64,000 nt of DNA. Source: Magnaporthiopsis rhizophila (taxonomy: Eukaryota; Ascomycota; Sordariomycetes; Magnaporthales; Magnaporthaceae). A program made the position numbers and the translations under genes. Positions 12,765-23,061 of the stretch are shown here, piece after piece. The DNA lies in NCBI GenBank assembly GCA_003049465.1, contig PYSS01000082.1, positions 62,001 through 126,000 on the forward strand, given 5' to 3'. The notes beneath the pieces were generated by a model. That model was not told the origin of the DNA and did no database searches. It saw only the letters and a list, made by a program, of their open reading frames with translations. Every line of letters starts with the position of its first letter. Positions within the stretch are counted from its first letter, which is position 1.

Positions 12765-14016
12765 GGCTATGAGCTGTGCCAGTGAAGCCTATGAAGTAGC
12801 CACATGGGGAGCAATCGAGGGAAAGCGCAAGCCAAAAGTGGTTGCGCGGCTGTGGGCGGATGGTGTTGGTCGTGTGCGCAGGTACTTTAGCGGGAGCTAC
12901 AGCTCCAACGCCCGTCGCGACTTATGCGTCGCTCGATAACGCGAAGCGATGCGCCAACAAGATTGGCTTCTGGTGGATAGATGGATTAAAAGATGATGAG
13001 AGTTGAATAGGTTCGTGATGTCGTAAAGCTCCCCCTCGTATAGCAGAATGATGAGTAGGGGCGATGTCGAGGTTTGAGGGTGCACTTCTTCTACAAGGCG
13101 TGGAGGTGATGTCGCCTGGCACCTCGCTGAGCAGAGACCCCAGAATTGTAGTTCCCCACACAAGCCACGGCCATTGAAAAAAGTTCGAGAAACGCGAGGT
13201 GGGCGCCGCGGTCGCCAAATCAAATTGCGCTAGGCAGGGACTAACAATTTTCCGTGCATTAGCGCGTCACCTCCTGTATTCTTATTGGTCCATAGGGTGG
13301 GGCATCTGCAGCCCTGGCGCCCTTCCCTTATCAGGCATTATCAGGACCCAAGGAAGCGGAATGGTCACCCGGGCACGCCAAGGCGGACGGGAAGGCCTTC
13401 TGGCTTGTTCTAGCAAATGTCAACTCAACTCAACCAACACCCAAGTTTCACCCGCACCTCGCACTAACATCAGACTGCCCTTTTTGGTAATTCAGCGCTT
13501 TCGGGTGCAGTATTAAGATGCTCCACGTACATACATGCACAAATTAAACAGCTGGTCACAGGCGAAAAGCATATTTCGTACAGTTCACATCATCGGAGCG
13601 TGTTTTTCAAGAAAAATTTTAATGGAGGTTCTAGACCCTCCCTCTCGCGAGGAAGGTACCGTCTGACTGCCGCCCAGCTAACCCAAGTGTGGGTGTATGT
13701 ACATAAACGAAAGTCGTGAAGAAGAGGGATATCACCCGAGATTTTGTTCCATGCCCAAATACCAAAAACAAAAAAACAACAAAATGAATGCGGTGCGCCT
13801 CCAAAGCCCCACCAAAACGCTGTCTCACAAAACCTGAGGGTGTTTTCCGTCCAAAAGAGGAAAGAAGAAGAAAATCATGAAAAAAGGGGGGAATCGAAGA
13901 AGAGAAGTTTGTTAATGTTACAGTAGAAGGAAAATTGATCATAAATGCATGTGCTCAAGAAGTTAAGATTGAATGAAGGCGCCGAAACCGGTTCCGGCAG
14001 CTTATTTGTTGACCGC
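12765..14016. other. Intergenic between TRA1 and the AA11 gene
   Basis: This holds the TRA1 promoter side and the 3' flank of the AA11 gene. Frames here are short and of random composition. I see no supported gene or RNA. Confidence 0.6.
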
Positions 14017-15348
14017 TTAGGCGCGGAAGGCAGCGACCCTCCTGCCGACGGCGGCGATGGAGAGGCTAGAGGACTGGCCGGGGGTGCAGCTGGTGCCGGC
14101 GGAGAGGGGCATGACGACCGACCAGACACCGCTGCCGCAGAGCTGGTAGGAGTTGCCGCCGACGCAGTTCCACTGGCCCTCGGGGTTGCAGGCGGAACCG
14201 GCAGCCTGGGCGCCCGCGGAGGAGCCGGAGCCGGGGGCGGGGGCCTTTCCAGAGCCAGAGCCAGGCGCCTTTCCGTTGCCAGAGCCAGAGCCGGAGCCGG
14301 AGCCGGAACCAGAGCCAGAGCCAGAGCCAGATCCCGAGCCGGAACCAGAACCAGAGCCGGAGCCGGAGCCCGACCCAGAGCCAGAACCGGAACCCGATCC
14401 AGAGCCGGTGCTAGGAGCAGGCGAAGGCGTAGGGCTGGGAGCAGGGGCAAAGACGCCACCGGGAACCTTGGGGGGGTTAGGCTTGCCGTTGTTGCCATTG
14501 CCGTTGCCGTTGCCGGAGCCGGAGCCGGAGCCAGGGTTACCGCCGTTGCCACCGCCGTTGGCGGGCTTGGAGGACGTGGCAGGGGGCTGCGAGGGCTTGG
14601 AGGGCTCCGACGGAGTCGAGGGGCTGCCACCAGGGGTGCCGCCGGGAGTGCCGGAGGCGCACTGCAGCTGGATGAGCCTGTTGGCCTGGCCCAGGCGCTG
14701 GACGGACTTGCCCGGGTTGGGGTACTTGTAGTCGGAGCCCTCGACGGTGTTGCAGGCGTTCTTGCCGTCGATGTTGGTGACGAGCATGTCCGGGAGGGCG
14801 TCATAGGCCGCCTTGGAGCCACCCGAGCCGGTGAGCTCAACGGGGGCGCAGTTCATGTAAAACTCGCGGTTGCCGATGCGGTTGAGCCAGGTCCAGGCGA
14901 TGGTGGCCTTGCCGGCGGGGATGTCGCTCGGGATGGGGAACTGGAACTTGAAGGGGGAAGCGGCCGAGGCCGAGTTGCCCATGTTGCCGTCGACGTTGGC
15001 GACGCAGCCGCCCTCGATGGAGTGGATCACCTTCCAGACCGACTGCTTGGTCGGGGCCTCATCGTAGCTGATGGAGATCTGGCACGAGCCGCCGCCGTGC
15101 GTGGCCTGGCCGGTGAAGGCCAGGTTCTGCGACGAGCCGAGAGCCATCTGGGTCGGCGTGCCGGCGTAGCCTCCGGCACCGACCTGGCAGGGGAATGCGC
15201 GCCCGGATGCGGTGTCGAGGGGACCGTTCTGCAGGGCGGGCGTCTTGAAGGGCGCCGGCTCGGCCATGAGCATGTGGGCGTTGGTGGTGCCGGAAGCGGC
15301 AAAGGCCAGGATGGCGGCGAGCGCCGAGTTCTTGTTGGTGAAGTACAT
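14017..15348 (-). CDS. Secreted AA11-type lytic polysaccharide monooxygenase (chitin-active family)
   Basis: The product is 443 residues from the ATG at 15346-15348. An upstream in-frame extension was rejected because this start places a signal peptide at the N-terminus. Cleavage after TTNA leaves His as residue 1 of the mature protein (HMLMAEPAPF), the first ligand of the copper histidine brace. The GQATHGGGSCQISISYDE stretch carries the second His, and SIEGGC, AWTWLNRIGNREFYMNCAP and LPDMLVTNIDG are AA11 hallmarks. AA11 enzymes oxidatively cleave chitin. The catalytic domain ends near residue 230. A Pro/Ser/Gly linker follows, with an exceptionally long Gly-Ser alternating run, then a Cys-containing C-terminal module (CNPEGQWNCVGGNSYQLC) resembling the X278 extension. 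No intron is needed. A TATA box lies 203 bp upstream. Confidence 0.9.
   Translation of the reverse strand: MYFTNKNSALAAILAFAASGTTNAHMLMAEPAPFKTPALQNGPLDTASGRAFPCQVGAGGYAGTPTQMALGSSQNLAFTGQATHGGGSCQISISYDEAPTKQSVWKVIHSIEGGCVANVDGNMGNSASAASPFKFQFPIPSDIPAGKATIAWTWLNRIGNREFYMNCAPVELTGSGGSKAAYDALPDMLVTNIDGKNACNTVEGSDYKYPNPGKSVQRLGQANRLIQLQCASGTPGGTPGGSPSTPSEPSKPSQPPATSSKPANGGGNGGNPGSGSGSGNGNGNGNNGKPNPPKVPGGVFAPAPSPTPSPAPSTGSGSGSGSGSGSGSGSGSGSGSGSGSGSGSGSGSGSGSGSGSGNGKAPGSGSGKAPAPGSGSSAGAQAAGSACNPEGQWNCVGGNSYQLCGSGVWSVVMPLSAGTSCTPGQSSSLSIAAVGRRVAAFRA
14280..14405 (-). repeat. Gly-Ser codon repeat in the AA11 linker
   Basis: A near-continuous 6-bp GGxTCx-type repeat encodes alternating Gly-Ser pairs in the linker of the AA11 protein. 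The codons vary between units, so the protein pattern is better preserved than the DNA. Confidence 0.85.
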
Positions 15349-15550
15349 CTTGATCGAAGATCCTCGTTCTGGGTGTTTTGGGAACTCAAGGTTGTTCGTT
15401 CCGGACGAGAGCAAAGAATTCCTGTCTGTTGTTGTTGGGTTGTCGTGTGACTTTGATTTTTTGGTTTCCCTCGAGGTGTCTGTGAGACGAGGCTGAAAAT
15501 GAGGCGATAGGAATGGCGGTGGTAGAGAGTGTCACAAAAAGTGCAAGCAC

Positions 15551-15557
15551 TTTTATA
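15551..15557 (-). promoter_or_regulatory. TATA box of the AA11 gene
   Basis: TATAAAA in the sense direction lies 203 bp before the start codon at 15348, a normal distance for a fungal gene with a leader of about 150 nt. Inference from motif and position only. Confidence 0.5.
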
Positions 15558-16887
15558 TCCGTTCGACTTCTGAAAAAAGAAGGTACTGCGCCAGGCGAGT
15601 TGATGGAAGTCAAAGAAGGAGGAAAATGGAACAAGTTCTAGCCTTGAAAGGAGTGAAGGCAAAGAAACACAAAGGGTTTGTCGAAGGACCGTTCAGTCGA
15701 TGAGCGTGAGGAGAAAGAAGGTCCTGGACGACAAAGAAGGTGAGGGCAGACACAGTCTTATATGTCGATATGCTGAAAGGCACAGTCGAGCGGAGAGGTC
15801 GCCACAAAAAGTAAAAAAAAATATAAAAAATTGGCGGGTGAGAAAAAAAACGGGGATGGCTAAGCCTGGTTGATGCTAGAGTCCCGAAAAAAAAAAAAAA
15901 AAGGGGAAAGAAGGTGATGCTGCAGGAGCAAACGAAAGTAATCCAACAACTGATTGGACACGAGAGACACAAGGTCGAACGGAACGGTGTGGAGGTGAGG
16001 GCCAAAAGGAACATCGCCAGCCAGACCTTCTCGGGAAGTCGCCTAGATATGGATCTGGCAAACCAGCACGCGCCATGGGCAGGGTCACCCTGGGCCCCGT
16101 GCCGACGGCAGCCAATCAAGCTCAGCCATCGCCTGTCGCCCCTGACCCGACGAGGCATGAGGGATCGACGACAAGGGTCTTCCGGTCCCCGGGGCGGCCT
16201 CTAATAGGCCGGTCCAGGGCACGCCGGCGTGTTTCGAAGTGGGGCAATATCTGAGAGGGAAAAGAACGAAGAAAGGGCCAGCATTCTTTCCTCGGGTTTC
16301 CACCCAATCCTGGGGTTTTTTTGGTGGCCGGGGAGGGAGGGGCCAAAGAAAAAAAAAAGAAAAAGAAAAAAAGGCGAAGCGGGAGGGGCAAGACAGGATG
16401 ACAGGGGTGTTCTGGGATAGGGGCCCCTATCCCCTGTCTGTGCGTGGATTCGCGCAGTGCCGCTGGGCGCCCCGAAAGCTAGAAGCAGGGGTTCTGCCGG
16501 CTTTTTTTCCTCTCTCTACCCCTGACCAGCGAACGGGGACACCTCCCCGAAATGGTAGGTAGGGTGGAGACCTGGAGCCAGCAGGGGTTGCCGAGCCGCG
16601 GCGCCCCTGAACATCCAAAAGGAGGGGCCGAAGACTAGGCAGAATACAGGCGCACACGATCATGGCCCCTCCAATGCTGACGGGAGAAAAGACGAAGACG
16701 AAAAAAAAAAAAAAAAGGAATACGGCGTACGTGTGATGCTGTGTGACTATGTACGGGCATGGGAGGTGCTAGACCGGATCTAGAGGGCTCGGGCTCGGCG
16801 GCGAGCGGGCATGCAGGAACAAACACGCGCCACTCCCTTGGTGCAGGGGATAGTGGGCGAACACGAAAAGAAAGAAGAGGACAGGAG

Positions 16888-16908
16888 AAAAAAAAAAAAA
16901 AAAAAAAA
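16888..16908. repeat. Homopolymer A21
   Basis: A run of 21 A in the gene-poor interval. No flanking duplication is obvious. Confidence 0.95.
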
Positions 16909-17046
16909 CACGGAGACCAGGCCGCATTGGCGCGCGCACTCTGCGACGATCATGGCTCAGTCTCCCTTCGCAGCAGCATTCTCAGCCTGGTGGTCGGTCC
17001 ATTGGGCGTAGCGCTTGTCTTTGGGCTTCAAACGGCGCAATGGACC

Positions 17047-17071
17047 GGACCAGACCAGACCAGACCAGACC
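17047..17071. repeat. GACCA pentanucleotide repeat
   Basis: About five head-to-tail GACCA units form a small microsatellite in non-coding sequence. Confidence 0.8.
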
Positions 17072-17382
17072 CAACCTCCTTCTCAGCGAGACAGACCCAA
17101 CGATGTTTTGGATTGCGTCCCTCTCGACGGTACTAGCCACGAGTACAGGCGTCCATTCTCTTCCCCAGAATCGGCCGTCAATATGGCCCTCTGTTGGCCG
17201 CGGCCATGTCGACCAGATTCCAGCACGTCTTCCATGCCAAGACCAGGTGACGTGGGGTCGAGCAAAAAACCCAACCGGGCAGCGCGGCTCCAGGCAGCTG
17301 CCAGCTCAGCCAGGCGCCGGGTGCCTGCTGGTGGCCTCCCGGCTCCACCGTGACTTAGCCAGCCCCTCCCTTCCAGCAGACA

Positions 17383-17384
<2 letters not shown>

Positions 17385-17417
<33 letters not shown>
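17385..17417. repeat. Homopolymer T33
   Basis: A run of 33 T in non-coding sequence. Confidence 0.95.
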
Positions 17418-20280
17418 CATTCTCTCCTTCTCCACCGAACAGCATCGCCCGCGCATCGTGGCCGGCAATTCCCAGTCGCTCGATTGGCAGGGGACAGGCA
17501 CACCATGCAGCCGCTCAGGGGTAATGCCCTGAAATAAACGAACGTTGGATATTGACGGATCCCCAACTCCACAGCGGGCGCATCGGATGGATGGACGGAT
17601 GCTACGTGCCATGTGCAGTGTCTGCATGTTCTTTTTTTGAAAGTCGAGCTCATCAGGCTGTTTGCACTTGTGACCAGCCTGCCGCGGCGGCTATGCCGGT
17701 TGTTTTTGTGCCAGAAAAAAAAAATCCTGTTCCCGTGTTATGCTGTGCCCTTTTTTTCATTGCAACGCTGGCGCCGCTGTTTTGCAGCGTGTTGGGCGGA
17801 TTTTTGTGGATAGCTTCTAAAACAGTCCACCTGCGCACACCCCTCGCCTCCGCATGCTTGTCAGGTTTTAACGTTGCCTGTGCGAGCTAGTAGCATCCAG
17901 ATTCACGAGAGTCGAGGGGTCTGGTTGGTTTCCGGCATTTTTGTCCCGTCGATTTCCTGCTGTGGGCCAGGGCTGGGTATCTGAAGAGCTGTGTGTTTGC
18001 AGCGCTTGTCTTCCACGTTTCCCTTGAGTCGCCGCGCGGCGATTAAGAGACCAAACTTGCAACCTGTGTCACACGCCACGTCGAGTCACCAGTCCGTGCA
18101 ATCCACTCCCAGCCAGCGTTGCGCACGCACGTCTGAGGCGGGGAGAGACACCAAAAAAACTGCCGCTCAGCCCAACCACGGTCAACCCCTTTTCGCGCGC
18201 CGCCTCGCGGCGGGGTGCGCATCGCACTGACTTTTCCCCCACCGCAGCATTCAGCTGGACGTGCGCGCGCCAAAGAGACACGGGCGGCACGCCTTGTGGG
18301 CAGGCGGGAGGAGAGAGAGCCTGACCTGATAGGGTAGTAGCCGGGGATCACCTAACCTGACCCCAGATGGCAGCCAGACCGACCAATGAACGCTGCTCAA
18401 ATATTTTGCCTGCGCAGCGATTGAAACCAGGGCTATCGTTTCACATGGCCGCCCCCTGCAGCCAATCCGCTCTTGAGATGCCCTGCATTTGTTTTTTTGC
18501 AGCCGCAGGGGGGATGAGATTCGGACTGTCTTCGTTCTGACGAGTCGGATGACTTGTCAACACCAAGCTTTAGGCACAAAACGCCCAAGACCAATCACCT
18601 GCGCCCTGTGCCGTTCGTCTGATGGCCCAGAACGAATAAGCAAAAGGTGAAAACGTTTTCTCAAAACACGCAGTCACCTCCCGCAATTTTGTTTCCTCGC
18701 CGTTGCTACACACACCAGGGAACATGTTTCGCCCAGGTGGCGGGCGTTTTTGATCCCATCTCGGCGCCTCTGCAACCCAACCACCCAGGTGGCGTGTTCC
18801 CCTGCTCTTTTTTGATAGACTGGCGGGCCTTGGGAGTGATGAATCTGCTCGGCAAGCAGGGGATTGCGAGCAATCATGTCCCTCGGATCCTTCTCCTCGT
18901 CTTTCCCAATATCTCCCAGCTTCCTGGTTCCGACAACTGCCCCGAACAAGACCAGTCTCGACCGAGGTTAGTGGCGTGGGCCAAGGGGGAACGTGGAAAT
19001 GGGGCAAGCACCTGTCAACACGAAGAAGCAAAGACCGAAAAGCAACCAGGATGGATATGGGGTCCAGATGGCTGGACGGCTCAACGTCGCGGAAGCATGA
19101 ACTCGGATAGATTACGAGGTGGGGTCCAACCGGGCCTTCATAGCTTGTCCTGGTTGCCTTTATTCCCAAGCCTATCGACACGAACAAGCGAGCTCCCTCC
19201 CACATGGGCATGCCATGATCGCTGCAGGGACGAGAGCTTGTCCGACGCGTGTGCCACACTTTTTTGGCGCTGCGGCGCAGGCGAGAAAGAGATGCAGGAT
19301 CCGGTAGCGATACGTTCCATCCAACACGGTTGTGGCGCGATGGATGGACGGGGCCAGAGGCGAGGCGGGCTCGCATGAATCTTGGTTCCACCTTTTTGGC
19401 TAGGGTCATGATCCCAGCCCGAACATGGGAGCCGCAGAGGGGAACTGCCACACGGCCCTTGGAGATCTGCTTTGCTGCTTTTTTGATTTTGTTCTTCCGG
19501 GAACATCGGATCAAAAAGACAAAAAAGTCCAAGAGTAATGCTCGCATCCCCGCAGATCCGATGACCACAGTTTGTACTTGCCGAAAAAATCAGCCTCCCC
19601 GTCCATGCCATAGGGAAACTTGTCAAAAATCTGCCTACTAGACCCCATGCTCGCCGCAACGCACGCGTGTTCTAGTACGCGCCCGGGCCACTTGCTATGG
19701 CTGCCTCCTTCATGCACCTCCAAGGAGAGGGGAAAAAGAAAAAAAAACCACGCAAGAGGGGAAACAGTGGCGACGCGCGCGGGAAGGACGGAGTTTCGAA
19801 ACAAAAAAGCTTGGCTTTTTTGTTCACACATGGGCAACCACGGCCACCCGGCACGTTCGGGGTTCGAGCAGAAGAGGTGGCGAGACTAACGTGCCAAGCT
19901 GCTGGGTGGTGCTGGGGCCTTTTTTCTGCTCCCCATCATAGGATATCCACTGAAGTCAAGCCTTTGTCGGCTATGGGACGGATTTGTCTAAACATGACCA
20001 GCTCGAGCGACCCTGACTCTCCCCGTCTCCCAAGTGTCTCTACTCTTCTCGCTGGTATTCCACACCTCCATTTCCACGTAGTGTATAGTGTCCGTGCCCT
20101 TCACATCTCCATCTCCCGGGGGAGAGGCAAGACACAAGCCATCGTCTTTTTATTCCCTCATCACCGAAACGACGCCGCACAGGGGGAGGCGTCTCTGGAT
20201 ATGGGCAATACACCGCGCCGTCCCACGCCTCGCCGCCCTCGTCCCAGCCTCCTCCGGTCGACAACCTGCCACCTCCATCC

Positions 20281-21220
20281 CTAGATCGGCTTGACCTCAT
20301 CTCCGGCTTCCGTAGCCACTGTTGCCGGCTGTTCGGGATCGCAATCTAATTGGATGAAATTGTAAGATGAGCACTGTTTTAGCAGAGTGATTTCCCTAAT
20401 TGACGGTCGGATAAAGAGGCAAGTCGAGACGAGCCCCTGCTCTTGAAAAGAACGACTTGGGGGTTGGGTTTGTAAAGAGGTGTGGGTGGGTGGGTGGATG
20501 TATGGGCTGGTGGTGAAACAAAGCAGCCATGATGCCCACACCACCAATTCCCAAACCCCCAAAACACCTAGGTAGGTACTTACCGGCGAACACGTAGTCC
20601 TCCCTCGCCCACAACTTCAGCTTGTCCCTGCGGAACTCGTCAAAGTCCCACTCCCTGTCCTCGAGGTCCATCCTCTGCTTGAAGACGTAGACCTGCGTCT
20701 CGACCTCTGCGCCGCCGTCCAGCAGGCGGACCCTGACGGTGCGGCGCTCGTACTCGCTGCCCTCAAAGAAGTCGAGCTTGGCCATGTTCTCGGCCGTCAG
20801 GCCGTCGACGAAGGCGCCGCGGACCTCGCGGCCGGGCGTGTCGTCCTCGACCACGCCCGGGTAGTCGGCGAACCGCACCCGGTGCCGGCAGTAGCCCGGC
20901 AGCACGGCGGGCCGGAACCGGTACTTGGTGCGCACGTCGGCCGGCGGCCTGCTGAGCCGGAAGCAGACGGTGAAGAAGACCTCGGGGGCCATCTACTGGG
21001 CATTAGACATGACATCAACGGCAGTCACGGCGGAGATGTCCAAGGTGGGCATGGGGAGTCGGCGGGGCCTGTACCAGGGTTCCTGCGTTCAGTTGAGACT
21101 TGTCAGATGCAGTGATCAGATTGAGGGCATTATATGCCAGCAGGCCTTACCATAGAAGAAGGCCGAATACGATTCTTGTCCTGCGGCAGCCTTGTTGCTC
21201 TTCGTTGTGTTACTGCCCAT
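20281..21220 (-). CDS. AIG2-like / gamma-glutamylcyclotransferase-fold protein with an 8-nt micro-exon
   Basis: My model is complement of 20281..20345, 20584..20992, 21075..21082 and 21151..21220, giving 183 residues. Exon 1 (MGSNTTKSNK) ends in FFY plus one base at a GTAAGG donor. The 8-nt exon GAACCCTG supplies the next two bases of Gly and then Thr-Leu. Exon 3 begins MAPEVFF. Together they rebuild the family's YGTLMAPEV signature, which binds the gamma-glutamyl or pyroglutamate moiety. FEGSEYERR carries the expected catalytic-type Glu. The last intron (GTAAGT donor, TTAG acceptor) joins in phase to a short tail ending DEVKPI. Members are small cytosolic enzymes of uncertain substrate. The gene is divergent from YIH1. 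Without the micro-exon, exon 3 would start at an internal ATG and lose the glycine-loop signature. Confidence 0.8.
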
Positions 21221-21948
21221 TTTTGCGCTACGGGCGAGGGTTGCAGGTTGATGTTGGGCTTGACTGGCTGTCCGATGATTTGTGTTGAAGTCGGCGCGGG
21301 GAAAGTACGGTATGTGGGTATTGATGAGGAGATAAACATAAGCTGCGGATGTAGGAGGGAGGGAGGGACTTTAAGAAGCCCAAAAAGACAAAAAGAATTA
21401 TGCTGCTCAGGCTGCTAAACAAAAGAAGAATGATTGTCGCTAGAAATTCAAGCTAGCAGGCTGTCGTTGATGCGACTTCTTTCGCGGCCTGTCCATTTAC
21501 AGGTACTCATGCGGTTTTCCCCGAAGCCTTGCCGGCCGGCCCCGATTTGCGTTCCCCGGGGACGTGTCCGGACATCGGAGTGGGGGATTAGACAAGTCAA
21601 TTGCACATGAGACAAGCGATGGAGAGCATCGCCAGAACTCTTAGTATTACGACGGTATATCGATATTTTTAGTAAACCCATCTTTGATTATAGCTTTCGG
21701 AAACATCAGATTTCACATTTGCCATCTTCTTTCATCCCAATCGTGGGAGCGGAGTAGCGGCGTGGATGGCAACCAAGCGGGATCTTGCGGGCTCACAAAC
21801 GTTGAACTCACTCGGCTTCGCTGAAAATTTAACCCTCCCCGCCAAGGTCCACAAAGCACCAACAGCCTTCAAACTTCCGCGTTCTACGTTCGAAAAGGGA
21901 AGCTACAGCATATTTGGATACTTGTAGCACCCGACCTAAGAAAAAAAA
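21221..21948. other. Divergent promoter region, AIG2-like gene and YIH1
   Basis: About 730 bp separate the two start codons. Nothing coding is supported. The leader next to YIH1 ends in nine A. Confidence 0.6.
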
Positions 21949-22081
21949 ATGTCAGAAGAGCTACAAGACGAGATCGAGGCCCTCAACTCCATCTTCGGAG
22001 ACGGCACGCTCACCCCCTCGGGCGACCCGGACATCTACATCCTCCAACTCCCCGGCAGCGGCACCGGCGACGACGAGGCAT

Positions 22082-22118
<37 letters not shown>

Positions 22119-22860
22119 CAGGCCGTCCCTGCGCCTGCACCTCCCCGCATCATACCCCGACGAGCCGCCGGCGGTGCTGGGGACCCACAGCTCCGGCGGC
22201 CGGGCGCCCGGCGCCGCCGCCCGTGACCTCGCGCTGTTCCGCCAGGCCCTGGGCGTCGCCTACCAGCCTGGCGCCGTCTGCCTCTTCGACGCGCTCGAGG
22301 AGCTGTCCCGACTGCGCGAGGACGAGGACTCCGCTGCGGCAGCCGCAGCTGCAGAGGAAGACAACGACGGCCACGAGGAAGGCCGTGGCCCCCAGCGCGG
22401 CGCAGACGCCCCTTTACCGCCACAGCAACTCACAGAGCCACCGCCGTGGGTGACGTCCGACCCGATCGTGGAGATGAAGTCAACCTTCATCGCCCGCTGC
22501 GCACACGTCACATCGCCGCGGCAGGCCGAGGCCTTCGTGGCGCACCTGCTGGCGACGGACCGGCGCGTGCGGGCGGCGACGCACAACATGACGGCGTGGC
22601 GCATCCGGGGCGCCGAGGGCACGGGCACGGCGTTCCAGGACTGCGACGACGACGGCGAGCAGGCAGCCGGCGGCCGGCTGCTGCACCTCATGCAGCTCAT
22701 GGACCTGTGGGACTGCATGGTCGTCGTGTCGCGTTGGTACGGCGGCCAGAAGCTGGGCCCGCGCCGGTTTGCCGTTATTAACCAGGCGGCCAGGGATGTT
22801 TTTGTCAAGGCCGGGCTGGTGCCTGAGCCTGGGGCGGGCAAGAAGAAGGGGCACAAGTGA
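21949..22860 (+). CDS. YIH1: Yih1/IMPACT homologue, RWD plus UPF0029 protein
   Basis: A 303-residue intronless protein. The N-terminal RWD-type domain starts EELQDEIEALNSIFGDG and spans about residues 1-130, interrupted by a poly-Ala insert. A second Ala- and acid-rich linker covers about 125-165. The C-terminal UPF0029/IMPACT ancient domain runs from EMKSTFIARC to the end, with ATHNMTAWRI, DDDGEQAAGGRLLHLM and the signature VVVSRWYGGQKLGPRRF. Yih1 binds Gcn1 and actin and restrains activation of the Gcn2 eIF2-alpha kinase, linking amino-acid status to translation. Identity rests on domain order and the signature. It converges on the ACT-domain gene, with only about 200 bp between stop codons. 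Confidence 0.92.
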
Positions 22861-23061
22861 GGTCACTCTTGGATGCATGGCGGGTCTTTCGAGCCCCCTG
22901 CTATCTTGCTTGGTTCATATTATCAGCATTTATACGACTGGGATAATGTCGTATCCAATGCGGTCTTGATTTGGTCATCCTCTGCCAGCTCCCTGAGTCT
23001 CTCTCATCACATTTTACATTTTGTTCCCCCACGCCTCGCATTTTAAGTATCCCAAAACCCA

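Larger units (their letters stand above)
15349..20280. other. Gene-poor 4.9-kb interval
   Basis: The right flank of the AA11 promoter continues into almost 5 kb without a supported gene. It contains A-runs at 15887-15902, 16701-16716 and 16888-16908, a T33 run at 17385-17417 and a short GACCA repeat near 17047. The longest frame (18570-19568, minus) has random-looking composition and overlaps other frames of similar quality. I see no terminal repeats or transposase motifs. Confidence 0.55.

Noticed and set aside
13945..15450. A 501-codon plus-strand frame opposite the AA11 gene
   Set aside because: It is a Gly/Ala/Arg-rich mirror of the AA11 coding sequence and its Gly-Ser repeat; no signal, domain or splice structure supports it.
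15610..16158. A 182-codon minus-strand frame with Phe-rich hydrophobic stretches resembling membrane segments
   Set aside because: The Phe runs come from A/T homopolymer tracts, not from a membrane protein.
18570..19568. A 332-codon minus-strand frame in gene-poor DNA
   Set aside because: Composition is random (rich in Arg, Ser, Pro, Cys, Trp), there is no domain, and frames of similar length overlap it on the other strand.
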